Positions 53,455 through 64,000 of a DNA stretch of 64,000 nucleotides are shown here, one piece after another. The position numbers and the translations under genes are program-made. The stretch's first letter is position 1; each line of letters begins with the position of its first letter. This stretch comes from Siphonodentalium dalli (taxonomy: Eukaryota; Mollusca; Scaphopoda; Gadilida; Siphonodentaliidae): assembly GCA_032622095.1 (NCBI GenBank), contig CP136063.1:120922723-120986722 (forward strand), written 5' to 3'. The notes below the pieces were generated by a model, which saw only the letters and a list, made by a program, of their open reading frames with translations, did no database searches and had not been told where the DNA came from.

Positions 53455-55912
53455 AACAAAACTCAAACTCAAGTGATTTTATTTGATGCTCAGTATACAT
53501 AAATTACAATATGGTAATGGCCGGGGCTCTGTGGAAGCCATGGCTTTTGTGTCAGAGCCCTATAATAATACAATAATTATAATATAGACATAATGTGGGT
53601 GCAAGTGCAAGAGGAGAAGAACAGTTGAGAGAGAGAAAGAGATGTAGGTTGGGGAGGGGGGTGGGTGGTAAATGGTGTGCATAATGTGTTGAAGATACGC
53701 TCATAAGCAATAGAACTATATGTTACTTGATTTCCTGAAACATTATTATTTCAATTTAATGAATGTGTAAGGATGTGACTGAGTTACCAGTGGATCTCAG
53801 TTGATTTGGGCTAAGAATATGGTGCTTTGTTTGTTTTTTGTCCTTTGATGAATTTGAATAATATAGAAGGTGATTAACACATATGGGTCATTTATGATAC
53901 ATTATAGCTATTGATAAAGTGATCTTTTAGATATTTGGGGTAGTCAATACATGTTTCAATGCGTAATTTGCAATCTTCAGGGAGGCTATTCCATAATGCT
54001 CGGGCTTTGTTTGAGATTGCATTTTTTGAGGGTTTGGTCCTTTTAAATTCATGATATAGATTACCTTTTGATTTTGAGCGAGTATTATGGCTATGTATAT
54101 CTGCTAGGTTTGTGAATAATTTTGATAAGGAATCGGGTAGTGCATGTGTATATGGTAGTCATGCAGTATTCTAATTAGCTGCATGTTCCCAATGTCATCA
54201 AGCATTAGTAGTTTGGCTTGTCTGGAACATGTGGAAATATTACTAGTACCATTTGAGATAACTTTTAGGGCATTCTCCTGTAATTTTCTGATTTTAGTAA
54301 GATTTTTTTTGGTTGACGAGCTCCAGATTGCATTACAGTAGGTCAGGTAGGGTATAATTAACGATAAATACACGGTTTTCAATGTAGCAGTAGGAACAAA
54401 GTCACTGATTTTTCTCAGAATTCCAACATTACTGGAAAGTTTAGAGCATATTAAACTTATGTGTTTGTCCTAAGATAGATTGTCTTCAATAGTGACACCT
54501 AAAATTTAGTATTCGTCACTCTGTTGATGGTCTTGTCATTTATATTAAGTATTGGTAATACTTCAGGTAGTGAACAATTAGTGAAGAGCATATAATTTGT
54601 TTTATCAATGTTCAATGACAATTTGTTAGCAGCAAACCACTGACTCATATAGTCCATTTCAATGTTAACTCTGTTAAATAGGTTGTGGATATCTTTATCA
54701 GAACAAAATGCATTTGTGTCATCAGCAAAAAGAATCAGTTTGACATCTTTACATACACTAGGAAGGTCAATCATGTAGATTAGAAATAGAAGAGGCCCTA
54801 AGATATAACCTTGTGGAACACCACATGTAATTTCATTGAGTTCTGATATGTGACCATCATATTGGACACATTGTTTTCTATGCGTAAGATAATCATGAAA
54901 CCATTTCAGTGCAACCCCACGACATCCATAATTCTCTAGTTTTTTTAGCATTATACTGTGATTAATTGTATCAAATGCCTTAGACAAATCGAGGAACACC
55001 CCAATAGTGTGCTCACGATTGTCTAGGGCACCAGTTATTTTTTCTATGAGGTCAGTCAGTGCTAGAATTGTGGAATGATTCTTCCTAAAACCATATTGAC
55101 TACTATATATAATATTATGTTTCTCCAAGTAATTAATTAGTCTGTTATACATAAGTTTTTCAAGTATTTTAGAAAAGATCGGTAGTACAGATACTGGTCT
55201 GTAGTTGCCAATTACACTTGGGTCTTTTGCTTTAAAGATTGGTGATACTTTAGCAAATTTCATTTGTTCTGGGAATACACCCTGTGAGAGAGATAAGTTA
55301 CAGATATATGTCAGAGGTTGAATAAAGAATTCTGCACACTGTTTTAAGGCACCACAATTAAATTCATCTAATCCAGCAGCTTTTTTTGAGTCTATGTTAT
55401 TTAGTATATTCATTATCTCTAATTCTCCAGCAGGTTCAATATAAAATGAAGATAATTTGGGAACTGGGAGAAATTCATTAGGATCTTTAGTTGAGTTTAT
55501 CTTTGCCGCAAGGTTAGGTCCAATATTAGTGAAGAATTCATTGAATTTATCTGCAATTTTTACTTTACCATTTATGTACTTGTTTTCATGTAGAAATTGT
55601 TTCACAGTAATATTGTTTTTGTTCTTATTGAGGATTTTTTTCAGTACTGCCCAGGTTGATTTCATGTTTCCTTGGAAACGCTCAAATTTGTTATGGTAAT
55701 AGCTTCGTTTCGCCATTCTTATTATAGTGATTAATCTATTTTTATATGCTTTGTATCTTTCATTGTTATATTTAGATCTGTTTTGTAAGAAGTTTCTATA
55801 CAATTTATTCTTTCTCTTGATTGAGTTAACTATTCCTGCTGTTATCCACGGATTGTTGTTATGAGTCCTAATTTTCTTTCTACGCTTTGGAAAGCCGTGA
55901 TTGTAGTCATTG
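53455..55912 (-). pseudogene. 5'-truncated, broken non-LTR retrotransposon (reverse transcriptase)
   Basis: Minus strand. The long open part is 54499-55803 (434 codons) and extends upstream in frame to about 55912 with a NPWITAGIVNSIKRKNKLYR linker, typical of jockey/CR1-like elements between endonuclease and RT. RT motifs visible are GNYRPVSVLP, YGFRKNHST, FLDLSKAFDTINH (first catalytic Asp), GVPQGYILGPLLF (Tyr where Ser is usual) and the FADD active site at about residues 359-362. The frame is then broken near 54502 by a one-base loss, a TAG stands in place of a conserved codon near 54470, and another shift occurs near 54145. The C-terminal HNTRSKSKGNLYHEF text is still recognisable around 54080. 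The 3' UTR has a hairpin (about 53520-53565) and AATAAA with a GAGTTT-type tail near 53450-53480. The endonuclease domain is missing; foldback B starts right where it should be. Confidence 0.85.
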
Positions 55913-55913
55913 T

Positions 55914-58900
55914 AGTCCAGGAGATATTGGTAGACCTCTGCACCCCTCCCCCCCCCCCCCAGGACTTAACTTCATCCCACTAATTTTCTTCCTTAAGGTC
56001 TCCTCTAATTTTTTTCACTTGTTAACCTGTGTTAACAAGAAAAAAAAGTGGCCGCAGAGACTCCAGACAAGATGGCGTCCATCATGGCGGCCATTTTTTT
56101 TAAATGCACCAGGTCTCTTTGATCGCCATTATAGTAAAGATGATAGCACATGCGGTCTTGTTTTCCGCTCGATTCGTTATGCTAATATACAACCCTTACA
56201 AATTAGCCGAAAATCCGACCCCATAATCCAATATGGCGGCCAAGATGGCCGCCGAAATGTGAAAATATGCTATTTTTCTGACATGTTACCACCTTTCGTT
56301 TGTATCTGTGGGAAAATGTTAGAATTTTTGCGTCATGTTATACATTTATCACACAGAGGAGTCATTGGCGAATACATGGTGACCATAATATGCATTCATT
56401 GCGGGATATTTTTGTCCGATATCACGTTTTCCCAAATGCCGGTATCATAGGTCAAAGCCGAATCTCCGTTAATAACGCGATGTTATGTTTCGAATCAATG
56501 AATGTTATTGCTATTATAACAACACCCATGCATATATATTTGCAGGATATACACGAGCTAGGATTCCTCTTATACCTGAGTTGAGGAATATTTACCCAAA
56601 TCCAAGATGGCGGCCAAAATGGCCACCAGAAATAAAAAATCACCGAAAATCGCTGATTTTAACATCAGTGAGCATTATTGTCATGACAACTCCACACCTG
56701 CTTACTATTGCAAGTTGGGAACACTTAGGCGAAGAACTTTCCTTGTACCATATCCAAATAAAAGTCCCCCAAATCCAAAATGGCGCCCACAATGGCGGAC
56801 AGATTTTGAAAAATCACCGAAATTCCCTCATATTCACATCATTGGGCATTATTGTCGAGACAACTCCATCCATGCGTACAGTTCAGTTGGAAATACTGAG
56901 GTGAAGTAATTACCTTACATCTCATGCAAGAAATGGTTTTCCAAATCAAAGATGGCGGCCAAAATGGCGACCGAAATTTTAAAACAAGTCTACATTACTT
57001 TACTTTCTTAGGATGGGCGTTATTGTTTCGCGATTTCTACCCACCATTACATGTTGATATGTATGAATTATTCATTAGGGTTTGCAAGTGATACTCACAG
57101 TCAATATGGCGGCCAACTGGCGGGCAGAAATTGAAAAGAAGCCGATATTATCACATACTAATTTCAACTTTTTGTCATAATATTGATTTGTATAAACGAA
57201 ACGGTACCGGTACATAATATAAGCCATATATTAGTTCCAATGTAAGTCGTAGCCTTTTGGAAGGATGAAAACCCACAATTGCAATGTGGCATTTCAAAAT
57301 CCATTCTCCACTAAGGGCTCATACTGGCCGTAACCGTATATAGGTGCGCCGAATAGTCATATTATGACTTCCAAGAATCAAAACAACAGTACCTGTATTC
57401 TGATTTGCCACATTCAGCAATTATCTAGACTCGTTTCCGTCTCTTCGTCAGATTAATCTATCTCACTCACAACAACAGTTCACTACTCTTCTTTGTAGGA
57501 GTGTGCCACTAATCGGAATGTTTCAAACAATACATATGCCGGTGTCCAGCTCACGTGTTGGTTTCGAAAGCTTGGAATTCTTAGCGAGCTTCATTCGTGG
57601 TATAGCTTATGGTATAATTCAGATGCTACATATGGGTATATGCGTCATCTTTTGCGATACACTATACAGGTATTCGGTCGATGCGTATACTATCTATCTA
57701 TCTATCTATCTGCGTATTGTCAGCTTTGGTGACCTAATGGGGTTAACAACGTGTACACCTAGTGATATTCCCAAAGAGCCACTTCTCATTATATGGTTTA
57801 TCAATTCACATACTCATCTAATGCACTGACGTACCCGGACAACTTCTGTATATGGCTTCGAATGTTGAAAGCCCGACATTTGACGGATCCATTTCTGCTA
57901 AGGCGTAGAAGACCATAATGCATAATATACCCAAACTCCTTGAACATGATCATAAGATCAAGCTTGTTGGCGTCCAGCAATCGTCTCACCGAACAGATCC
58001 AAGCAGATGATAACAATACACACGGTGCTAGTTTGTGGGTATGTGTCATGATAGTGGAAATGAAATTGGACCATGACTGCACCGCCCCTTATTTTGTTAT
58101 GTTTTAGATTCAGACAGGATCTCATGTGTGGCTTTGCTTTCCTTGTGTGCTAAGATTGTATGTCCCCATCCGTTTGGAAGCCGTTCTTAAACAACTGGAC
58201 CAGGAGTATGCCATTGGCTACTGCTGTATAAGCCCCACCAAGACTGGGGTGTAGTCCTAAAGGCGATACATTTGATAGTTGGTTGATATGTCATACTCAC
58301 GCTGGGTAGTATGGTTCAAGAAAGTACAAATGCCATCAACAAAAGGGTGAAATGTTCAACGCGAAGAACATCCAGAGGAATGTTACGTTGATGAGCTCTT
58401 GCATTCAGTTCAACAAACGTTGGTACACCAAGTGATTTCTTGGTAACATCACCAATGCGACCATTTTCCTGCATGAGACATTAACTACTATATTCTAAAG
58501 TTATATATATAAAGCTATATGATCATAAAGGTCGCGTTCCCCAACGGCCACAGCCATTGCCATCGAGACTGTAAATTGTTCTTTAAATACATAGTGAAAT
58601 AAATGCACCACAGTTCCTGGCATTTTCTTGAATAATACCGCCCACATACTGACACTAACCCCGAGAGAGGATAACAAAACACGCATACATTCATGCTATA
58701 GAGACATTATCCTTTAGTCCATCCGACTGTTTTGAGGGAGGCTAGCATATTATTATCCAGACAAAAGTGTACGTAGTTGAATCAGAAAGGCTTCGAAACG
58801 GATGTGGAAATACAATCTTACCACACCAAATAAAACCGACACGCACGACATTCGATATCTTAAACATGCACAAGGTGTAGGGGTGGTGTATACAGTGGCC

Positions 58901-60919
58901 CATTTCATTCCCACTATCATGGCGCATGTCCACAAACTAGCACCGCGAGCATTGTTCTTCTCTTCTGGGAGATATTCGACGAGACAACTGCGGGGCGTCA
59001 CACAGTTTGCTTCGGATAATGGTCAAGAAGTGTGGGTAGTCTGTACACTAGGGTCTTCTCCTTAGCAGATAGACATCTGTCCAAGGGAATGAGACAGCTA
59101 GCAACCTTCGAAACACTGTCGAAGTTGTCCACATATGCCAATGCGTTCGCTGAGTTTGTGAGTTTGTGAGTTGACGAACCATCTATTGAGAAGTGACTAG
59201 CTAACTTGTTCGCCGGGTGTACATGTCGTTATCCCATGGGGTATGAGACACATACATAGAGATGACCTTCTCTAAGCTAGACACCGGAAAATGAATTGTT
59301 TGAAACGTTATGATTAGAGGGACCCTACTCCCAGGAAGTGGTGAATACTTTGTCGGTGTGAGCGACCTAGATCTATCAGACAAAGAAATGGAAGCTGGTC
59401 CAGATAATTATGGACGTGACGTGGCATGTCATAATCTGTTATCATGTAATTGTTCTGATATAACTATTCGGCGCACCTACGATTACGGCCATTATCGGCG
59501 CTAAGTGGAGACTGGATTTCGAAATTCCACATCGCGATATTAATTGTGGTGTTTCATCTTTCCAGAAGGATACGAGTTATGTTATGCGTTTTGATACCTT
59601 TAAGTTGAACTAGTAGATGGTTTATGTACAGTTTCGTCCATACATACCGATATTATGACAAAAAGTTGAAATTAATATGTGAAAATATCGATTTCTTTTC
59701 AATTTCTAACCGCCAATATAGCAGCGATCTTGGCTGTGAGTATCAATTGCCAAACCCTAATGAATACTTCATGTCACTATTCCATATCAACATGTAATGG
59801 TGGATAGAAATCGCGAAACAATAACGCCCATCGTAAGAAAGTAAAGTAATGTAGACTTGTTTTCAAATTTCGGTCGCCATTTTGGCCGCCATCTTCGATT
59901 TGGAAAACAATTTATTGCATGAGATGTACGGTAATTACTTCACCTCAGTATTTACAACTCAATTGTAAGCATGGGTGGAGTTGTCTCGACAATAATGCCC
60001 AATGATGTGAATATGAGGGAATTTCGGTGATTTTTCAAAATCTGTCAGCCATTGTGGGCGCCATTTTGGATTTGGGGGACTTTTATTTGGATATGGTACA
60101 AGGAAAGTTCTTCGCCTAAGTGTTCCCAACTTACAATAGTAAGCAGGTGTGGAGTTGTCATGACAATAATGCTCACTGATGTTAAAATCAGCGATTTTCG
60201 GCGATTTTTTATTTCTGGTGGCCATTTTGGCCGCCATCTTGGATTTGGGTAAATATTCCTCAACTCAGGTATAAGAGGAATCCTAGCTCGAGTATCTCCT
60301 GCAAATATATATGCATGGGTGTTGTTATAATAGCAATAACATTCATTGATTCGAAACATAACATCGCGTTATTAACGGAGATTCGGCTTTGGCCTATGAT
60401 ACCGGCATTTGGGAAAACGTGATATCGGACAAAAATATCCCGCAATGAATGCATATTATGGTCCCCATGTGTTCGCCAATGACTCCTCTATATGACAAAT
60501 GTATAACATGACGCAAAAATTCTAACATTTTCCCACAGAGACAAACGAAAGGTGGTAACATGTCAGAAAAATAGCATATTTTCACATTTCGGCGGCCATC
60601 TTGGCCGCCATATTGGATTCTGGTGTCGGATTTTTGCCTAGTTTGTAAGGATTATATATTAGCATAAAGAATCGAGCGGAAAACAAGACCGCATGTGCTA
60701 TCATCTTTACTATAATGGCGATCAAAGAGACCTGGTGCATTTAAAATAAATGGCCGCCATGATGGACGCCATCTTGTCTGGAGTCTCTGCGGCCACTTTT
60801 TTTTCTTGTTAACAAGTGAAAAAAATTAGAGGAGACCTTAAGGAAGAAAATTAGTGGGGTGAAGTTAAGTCCTGGGGGCGGGGGGGGGGGTGCAGAGGTC
60901 TACCAATATCTCCTGGACT
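55914..60919. mobile_element. Foldback element B: 5-kb near-symmetrical inverted repeat
   Basis: Ends (T)AGTCCAGGAGATATTGG and its exact inverse at 60903-60919; centre about 58416. The outer ~1 kb of each arm is nearly identical. The inner arms (57.4-58.3 versus 58.5-59.4 kb) still pair ('gtttcaaacaat', 'gccggtgtcca', 'aagattgtatgtccccatcc') but are clearly more diverged. Repeated AAGATGGCGGCC / GGCCGCCATCTT motifs in both arms; C/G-runs near both ends. Open frames in the arms are mirror copies of each other. No transposase recognised. Like foldback A, it begins TAGTC. Confidence 0.8.
57503..59383. other. Inner arms of foldback B, coding-like but unidentified
   Basis: The left arm (plus) and right arm (minus) both yield ASLW.C.MIV.MK-type text (near 58022-58067 and 58900-58950), suggesting one ancestral coding or noncoding module present twice in opposite orientation. 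Frames are broken in both. The minus frame 58501-58686 has a hydrophobic start (MRVLLSSLGVSVSMWAVLF). I do not recognise a family. Confidence 0.3.
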
Positions 60920-62100
60920 ATTGCCCTTAAACACCAGATATTGTGTGACTGGGGATCAATGATGCGCGCATGCGCAGTCAACGCATATTTTCAGATTTTG
61001 CCAAATAAGGTCAAATGAACCAAAATATCATTTTCAAGCAGCTCAAGAGTCATTCTATGTTAATAGTGAGGCATGTGTGGAAATGTTATGTTTGTCACAT
61101 TTCCCATATCACAATCTGCCTCAATTACCATACTATCCCCTTTTTGCACATATATTTTAGTACTATGACGGTTTAACCCCTACCAACAACCCGTTTCTAA
61201 GGTAAAAACAGTCGCATAGCAACCGTTGCCATGGAAAGTATTTTCGTGATTGCCCCCATATCTGAAAATAATACGTGGGACCTAATATACACATGTGCCA
61301 AGTTTTATGCTTTTATGACAATGTCCGCACTTGTTACACAAAAAACTATACCAAAAAAAATCGCACGGTGATTCCGTCACGCCCGTTGTGTGATTCCGTC
61401 ACGGCGAACAAACCGAGTTAACTAGTAATATACACACAAGTGTGTGACAATGTGGCATTTTTCTGCAAGTATAATGTATCTACTTTACTAATAGAGAACT
61501 TTTTCCAGGTCAGCTTGGCTGAATGAGCAGGGTTCTTCAATGTACGGACCTACCCTCATATTGAAGGCACTTTTTTGGTGATTCCGTCACGGACACAATT
61601 TGACCCAGAGTGAGATGATACTTAAATACACATATAGTTGTATATAATCAAACAACTTAGTATAGTATGTACAATATTTTTTATTTTAAGCGGTACCCTA
61701 CTGGTCATAATTTTAGATTTTATAGGCCACAGAAACGTGAAATTCCGTAAAATTTGGTGATTCCGTCACGCTGGAATTCATGTTATGCATGCAGCATGCG
61801 TAGGCCTATAGGGCCTACTGGCTATAGGCCCAGGTGCTACTGCATTTTTAATTTTACCCAGATAAGATGAGGTCAGTAATTTTTTTCCACACGAGGGGCC
61901 AGTCGCATTCTCACTAAAACTATAAGTTTTCCTTCAGAAACCGATGCTATGAATAGGCCTATACATTTAATTAAGGCCTATAGCCAAATGTTTCCAGAGG
62001 GTTTTGTCTAAATTGGGTAAAACTACACTAGTTACCACATACAAAAGAAATGTTCGATACCGTATAATTGATACTACCGTTTGACCGTCGCATAAAATAT
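60920..62100. repeat. Region with four GTGATTCCGTCACG-type motifs
   Basis: 'gtgattccgtcacg' text at about 61368, 61390, 61579 and 61759, spaced irregularly over 400 bp. No ORF. Probably the inside of a DNA transposon or MITE whose ends I could not fix. Confidence 0.4.
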
Positions 62101-62103
62101 ATT

Positions 62104-63546
62104 CGAGGGTATCACCCCCCCCCCTTCGGTACGCGGGATTCAGGGTGTTTTGAAGCCGTACGCGGGATCATACCCCCGAATTAACTGGTATTCAGGTTCA
62201 GGCAAAACATCTTAGACGCAGGTTTTGATGGCGCAAAATAATAGTTTTGTGCTAGTTAGGCTACCTGTATGAATGAGTGGGTATAGAATAGCTTCTTGTG
62301 CATATTCGACCACTATATATGCCATCATGCATAAAGTATCATTAATCGTATCATAACGGCCTTGATAACGCCCATAACGTGACCGGCGTCAATTTGTATG
62401 TCATTTATCGCATATTATTTCTTAACATGTAGGCCCTATTCAGGATTCACCCCCCCCCCCCCCCCAAATTAACTGGTAGGGTAATGTGGGCATAATGCGA
62501 CACATAAGCACATTAGACCCCATCATGCCACTAGATAAATATTTCCACTATATATATTAATACTCGCACTTGCCTGGGAAGCACCAATTTCTGAACAGCA
62601 TTACTCCCCGTCGACGTACCCAACCCGTCGCATTATGCCACATACACGGGGTACAATGCGACACATTTGACATTACAACATCAGCATATAGGGCCTACCG
62701 AACCTAATAAATGCAAGACGGTCTGCAGTTTCTTTTCTTTTGTGGATTGAAAGAATGTATAAGCGTTATTTAAAGTCATAGCAGCAGACCAATGAGACAT
62801 TTTATTGATTTATATGGCGGGTAAATTAGCACCATAAAGTTTTGATTTCAGGAAAATGGCCGGGGTAGGGTTAACAATAATTATTTATCTATATCATGTT
62901 TTAATGTTTGGGAATGATCGAATATGTATTTTTATTTCTTTTCTTTTGAACTAAGGTTACGATAAGATTTATTTTTCCAGGTTTGATTTGCGATAGGCCT
63001 ATGCCTATATTTTTTTCTCGTACTGGTTGTACCCGAGTGTCGCATTATGCCCCACAACCATGCAGACAACCTGTCTCTCCCCCAAATATGAGTGAATGTG
63101 AATAACCGATGTACATAGATCTGATCAACTTACTATATAACTCGTCTTACTTTACCAAAATACGCATGTATCTTTGGAGGTAGTGGTAATATGTTCTCGT
63201 TTTAACATGTACAATTTAAGACCTATAGGCTACCGGAAGTTATAAACCATTCAAAAAGGGGGTCACCAAATGTGGGTACCCCTACTCCGGCGTTTCGAAA
63301 GTGAGATTTAACAGTCATAATGATGTCGGTCCAATTGGGATGTCCACTTCTATGATTGGTCTTACTAAAATAATAAATGTGCGATTCAACTTCAGTCATG
63401 GAAAAATCATATGGCCTGATAACGACCGTCTGTCGCATTATGCCCGGCGTCGCATTATGCCCCACATTTCCCTAGGCCTATTCAGGATTCACCCCCCAAA
63501 ATATTAACTGGTATTCAGGATTCAGGGGGGGGGGGGTGATATCCTC
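62104..63546. repeat. Outer C-run/G-run inverted ends around the TA-flanked MITE
   Basis: 'gggtatcacccccccccc' near 62108 mirrors 'ggggggggtgatatcctc' near 63525. 'attcaggattcacccccc' with 'attaactggta' is present on both sides of the inner MITE. Suggests an older element into which the MITE inserted, plus local duplication. Confidence 0.4.
62479..63472. mobile_element. TA-flanked MITE with GGGTAATGTGGGCATAATGCGAC-like ends
   Basis: Left end GGGTAATGTGGGCATAATG, right end inverted GGGAAATGTGGGGCATAATG, with TA on both outer sides (62477-62478, 63473-63474). The motif TCGCATTATGCC recurs inside at about 62629, 63038 and 63432, mostly followed by a C/A-rich word. 994 bp, no transposase. A TA duplication suggests a Tc1/mariner-like or related enzyme. 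Confidence 0.7.
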
Positions 63547-64000
63547 ACATTCCTTATAAGTTGAGTCGAGCTAGAGTTTAACCGCTAGATTCGTCTCCAA
63601 ATTTATTTAGGCTATAGGCCTACGGCCTTTTGTCGCGTATATGCCTATAACCATGATTTTCGGGAAACCTTAACATGAATTTTCGTGGTATTCACAAACT
63701 GAAAGTATAAGGGCGACATAGTGAAAATCGAGGATAGAAAAAGTTTGGGGTTTGCGTTTGTGTGTCCACCTTGGAATTTCAAACTACATCCAGCCACAAC
63801 CACCCGGTCCCCATATTGAAGCATATATACAAAATGTCCGTCCATGTCCGAGAAATTCCATGTGCACATCCCCATGATCCCGCTCCGCCCCGCCCGCCCC
63901 TCGCGTTAGAATTTTATAATTGGTACTCATATCGATCACACTATATAATTGCATGCCACTTCACTCCACAAATTTGACCCAAGGTGGGAACTATTGTTTG
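63547..64000. other. Right edge of the window, no feature seen
   Basis: No convincing ORF or repeat end. The small open frames here have no recognisable features. Confidence 0.4.

Noticed and set aside
55887-56450. 187-codon plus-strand open frame
   Set aside because: It runs from the LINE into the arm of foldback B, and its inner part is mirrored in the other arm; a chance frame.
56485-56904. 139-codon frame and its mirror at 60045-60359
   Set aside because: Exact mirror copies in the two arms of foldback B, with AAGATGGCGGC motifs translated as protein; noncoding repeat text is the simpler reading.

Overview
The window is eukaryotic nuclear DNA, most likely from a bivalve mollusc. It has one gene with small exons, canonical GT-AG introns and very long introns. 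The introns are packed with transposon families that are typical of bivalves: 'pearl'-like elements with tandem ~150-bp cores and (ACGG)n tails, Helitron-like elements, and TTAA- and hAT-type MITEs. The organism call is an inference from repeat style; no marker gene in the window fixes the species.

Gene content. One cellular gene explains almost all the real coding signal. TMEM214 (an ER transmembrane protein) lies on the minus strand from its start codon at 52625 to beyond the left edge. I traced 14 coding exons (52490-52625, 38964-39151, 37356-37509, 35273-35404, 33978-34060, 25198-25303, 24459-24540, 22530-22671, 22053-22154, 16161-16252, 13407-13560, 10654-10771, 10032-10128, 30-198). Together they give 1755 nt, or 585 codons, with every splice phase matching. 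The last C-terminal exon or exons are outside the window. Coding sequence is only about 3% of the 52.6-kb locus.

Layout of the introns, left to right. Intron 13 (199-10031) holds pearl-like arrays, small palindromes, a 3.2-kb foldback element (6381-9563) carrying a broken ORF, and a 236-bp piggyBac-like MITE (9719-9954). Intron 11 (10772-13406) holds a TTAA-flanked element (10882-12439) with a nested hAT-like insertion, then another hAT-like element (12480-13310). Intron 9 holds a palindromic composite (about 18.5-21 kb). Intron 5 (25304-33977) holds self-nested pearl-like arrays (26.2-29.1 kb) and a run of end-to-end Helitron-like elements (30.7-33.5 kb). Intron 1 (39152-52489) holds an 891-bp tandem duplication. 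Its second copy was split by a 4.35-kb insertion with hairpin ends and then by a 3.05-kb TTAA element.

Upstream of the gene (52626-64000) are a broken non-LTR retrotransposon (about 53455-55912), a 5-kb near-symmetrical foldback element rich in CAAGATGGCGGC-like motifs (about 55914-60919), and MITE-like elements with repeated internal motifs (61.3-63.5 kb). Nearly all other open frames are repeat shadows. The most novel-looking structures are the two foldback elements with TAGTC ends, the 4.35-kb insertion whose two terminal hairpins share an apical stem, and the head-to-tail Helitron run.
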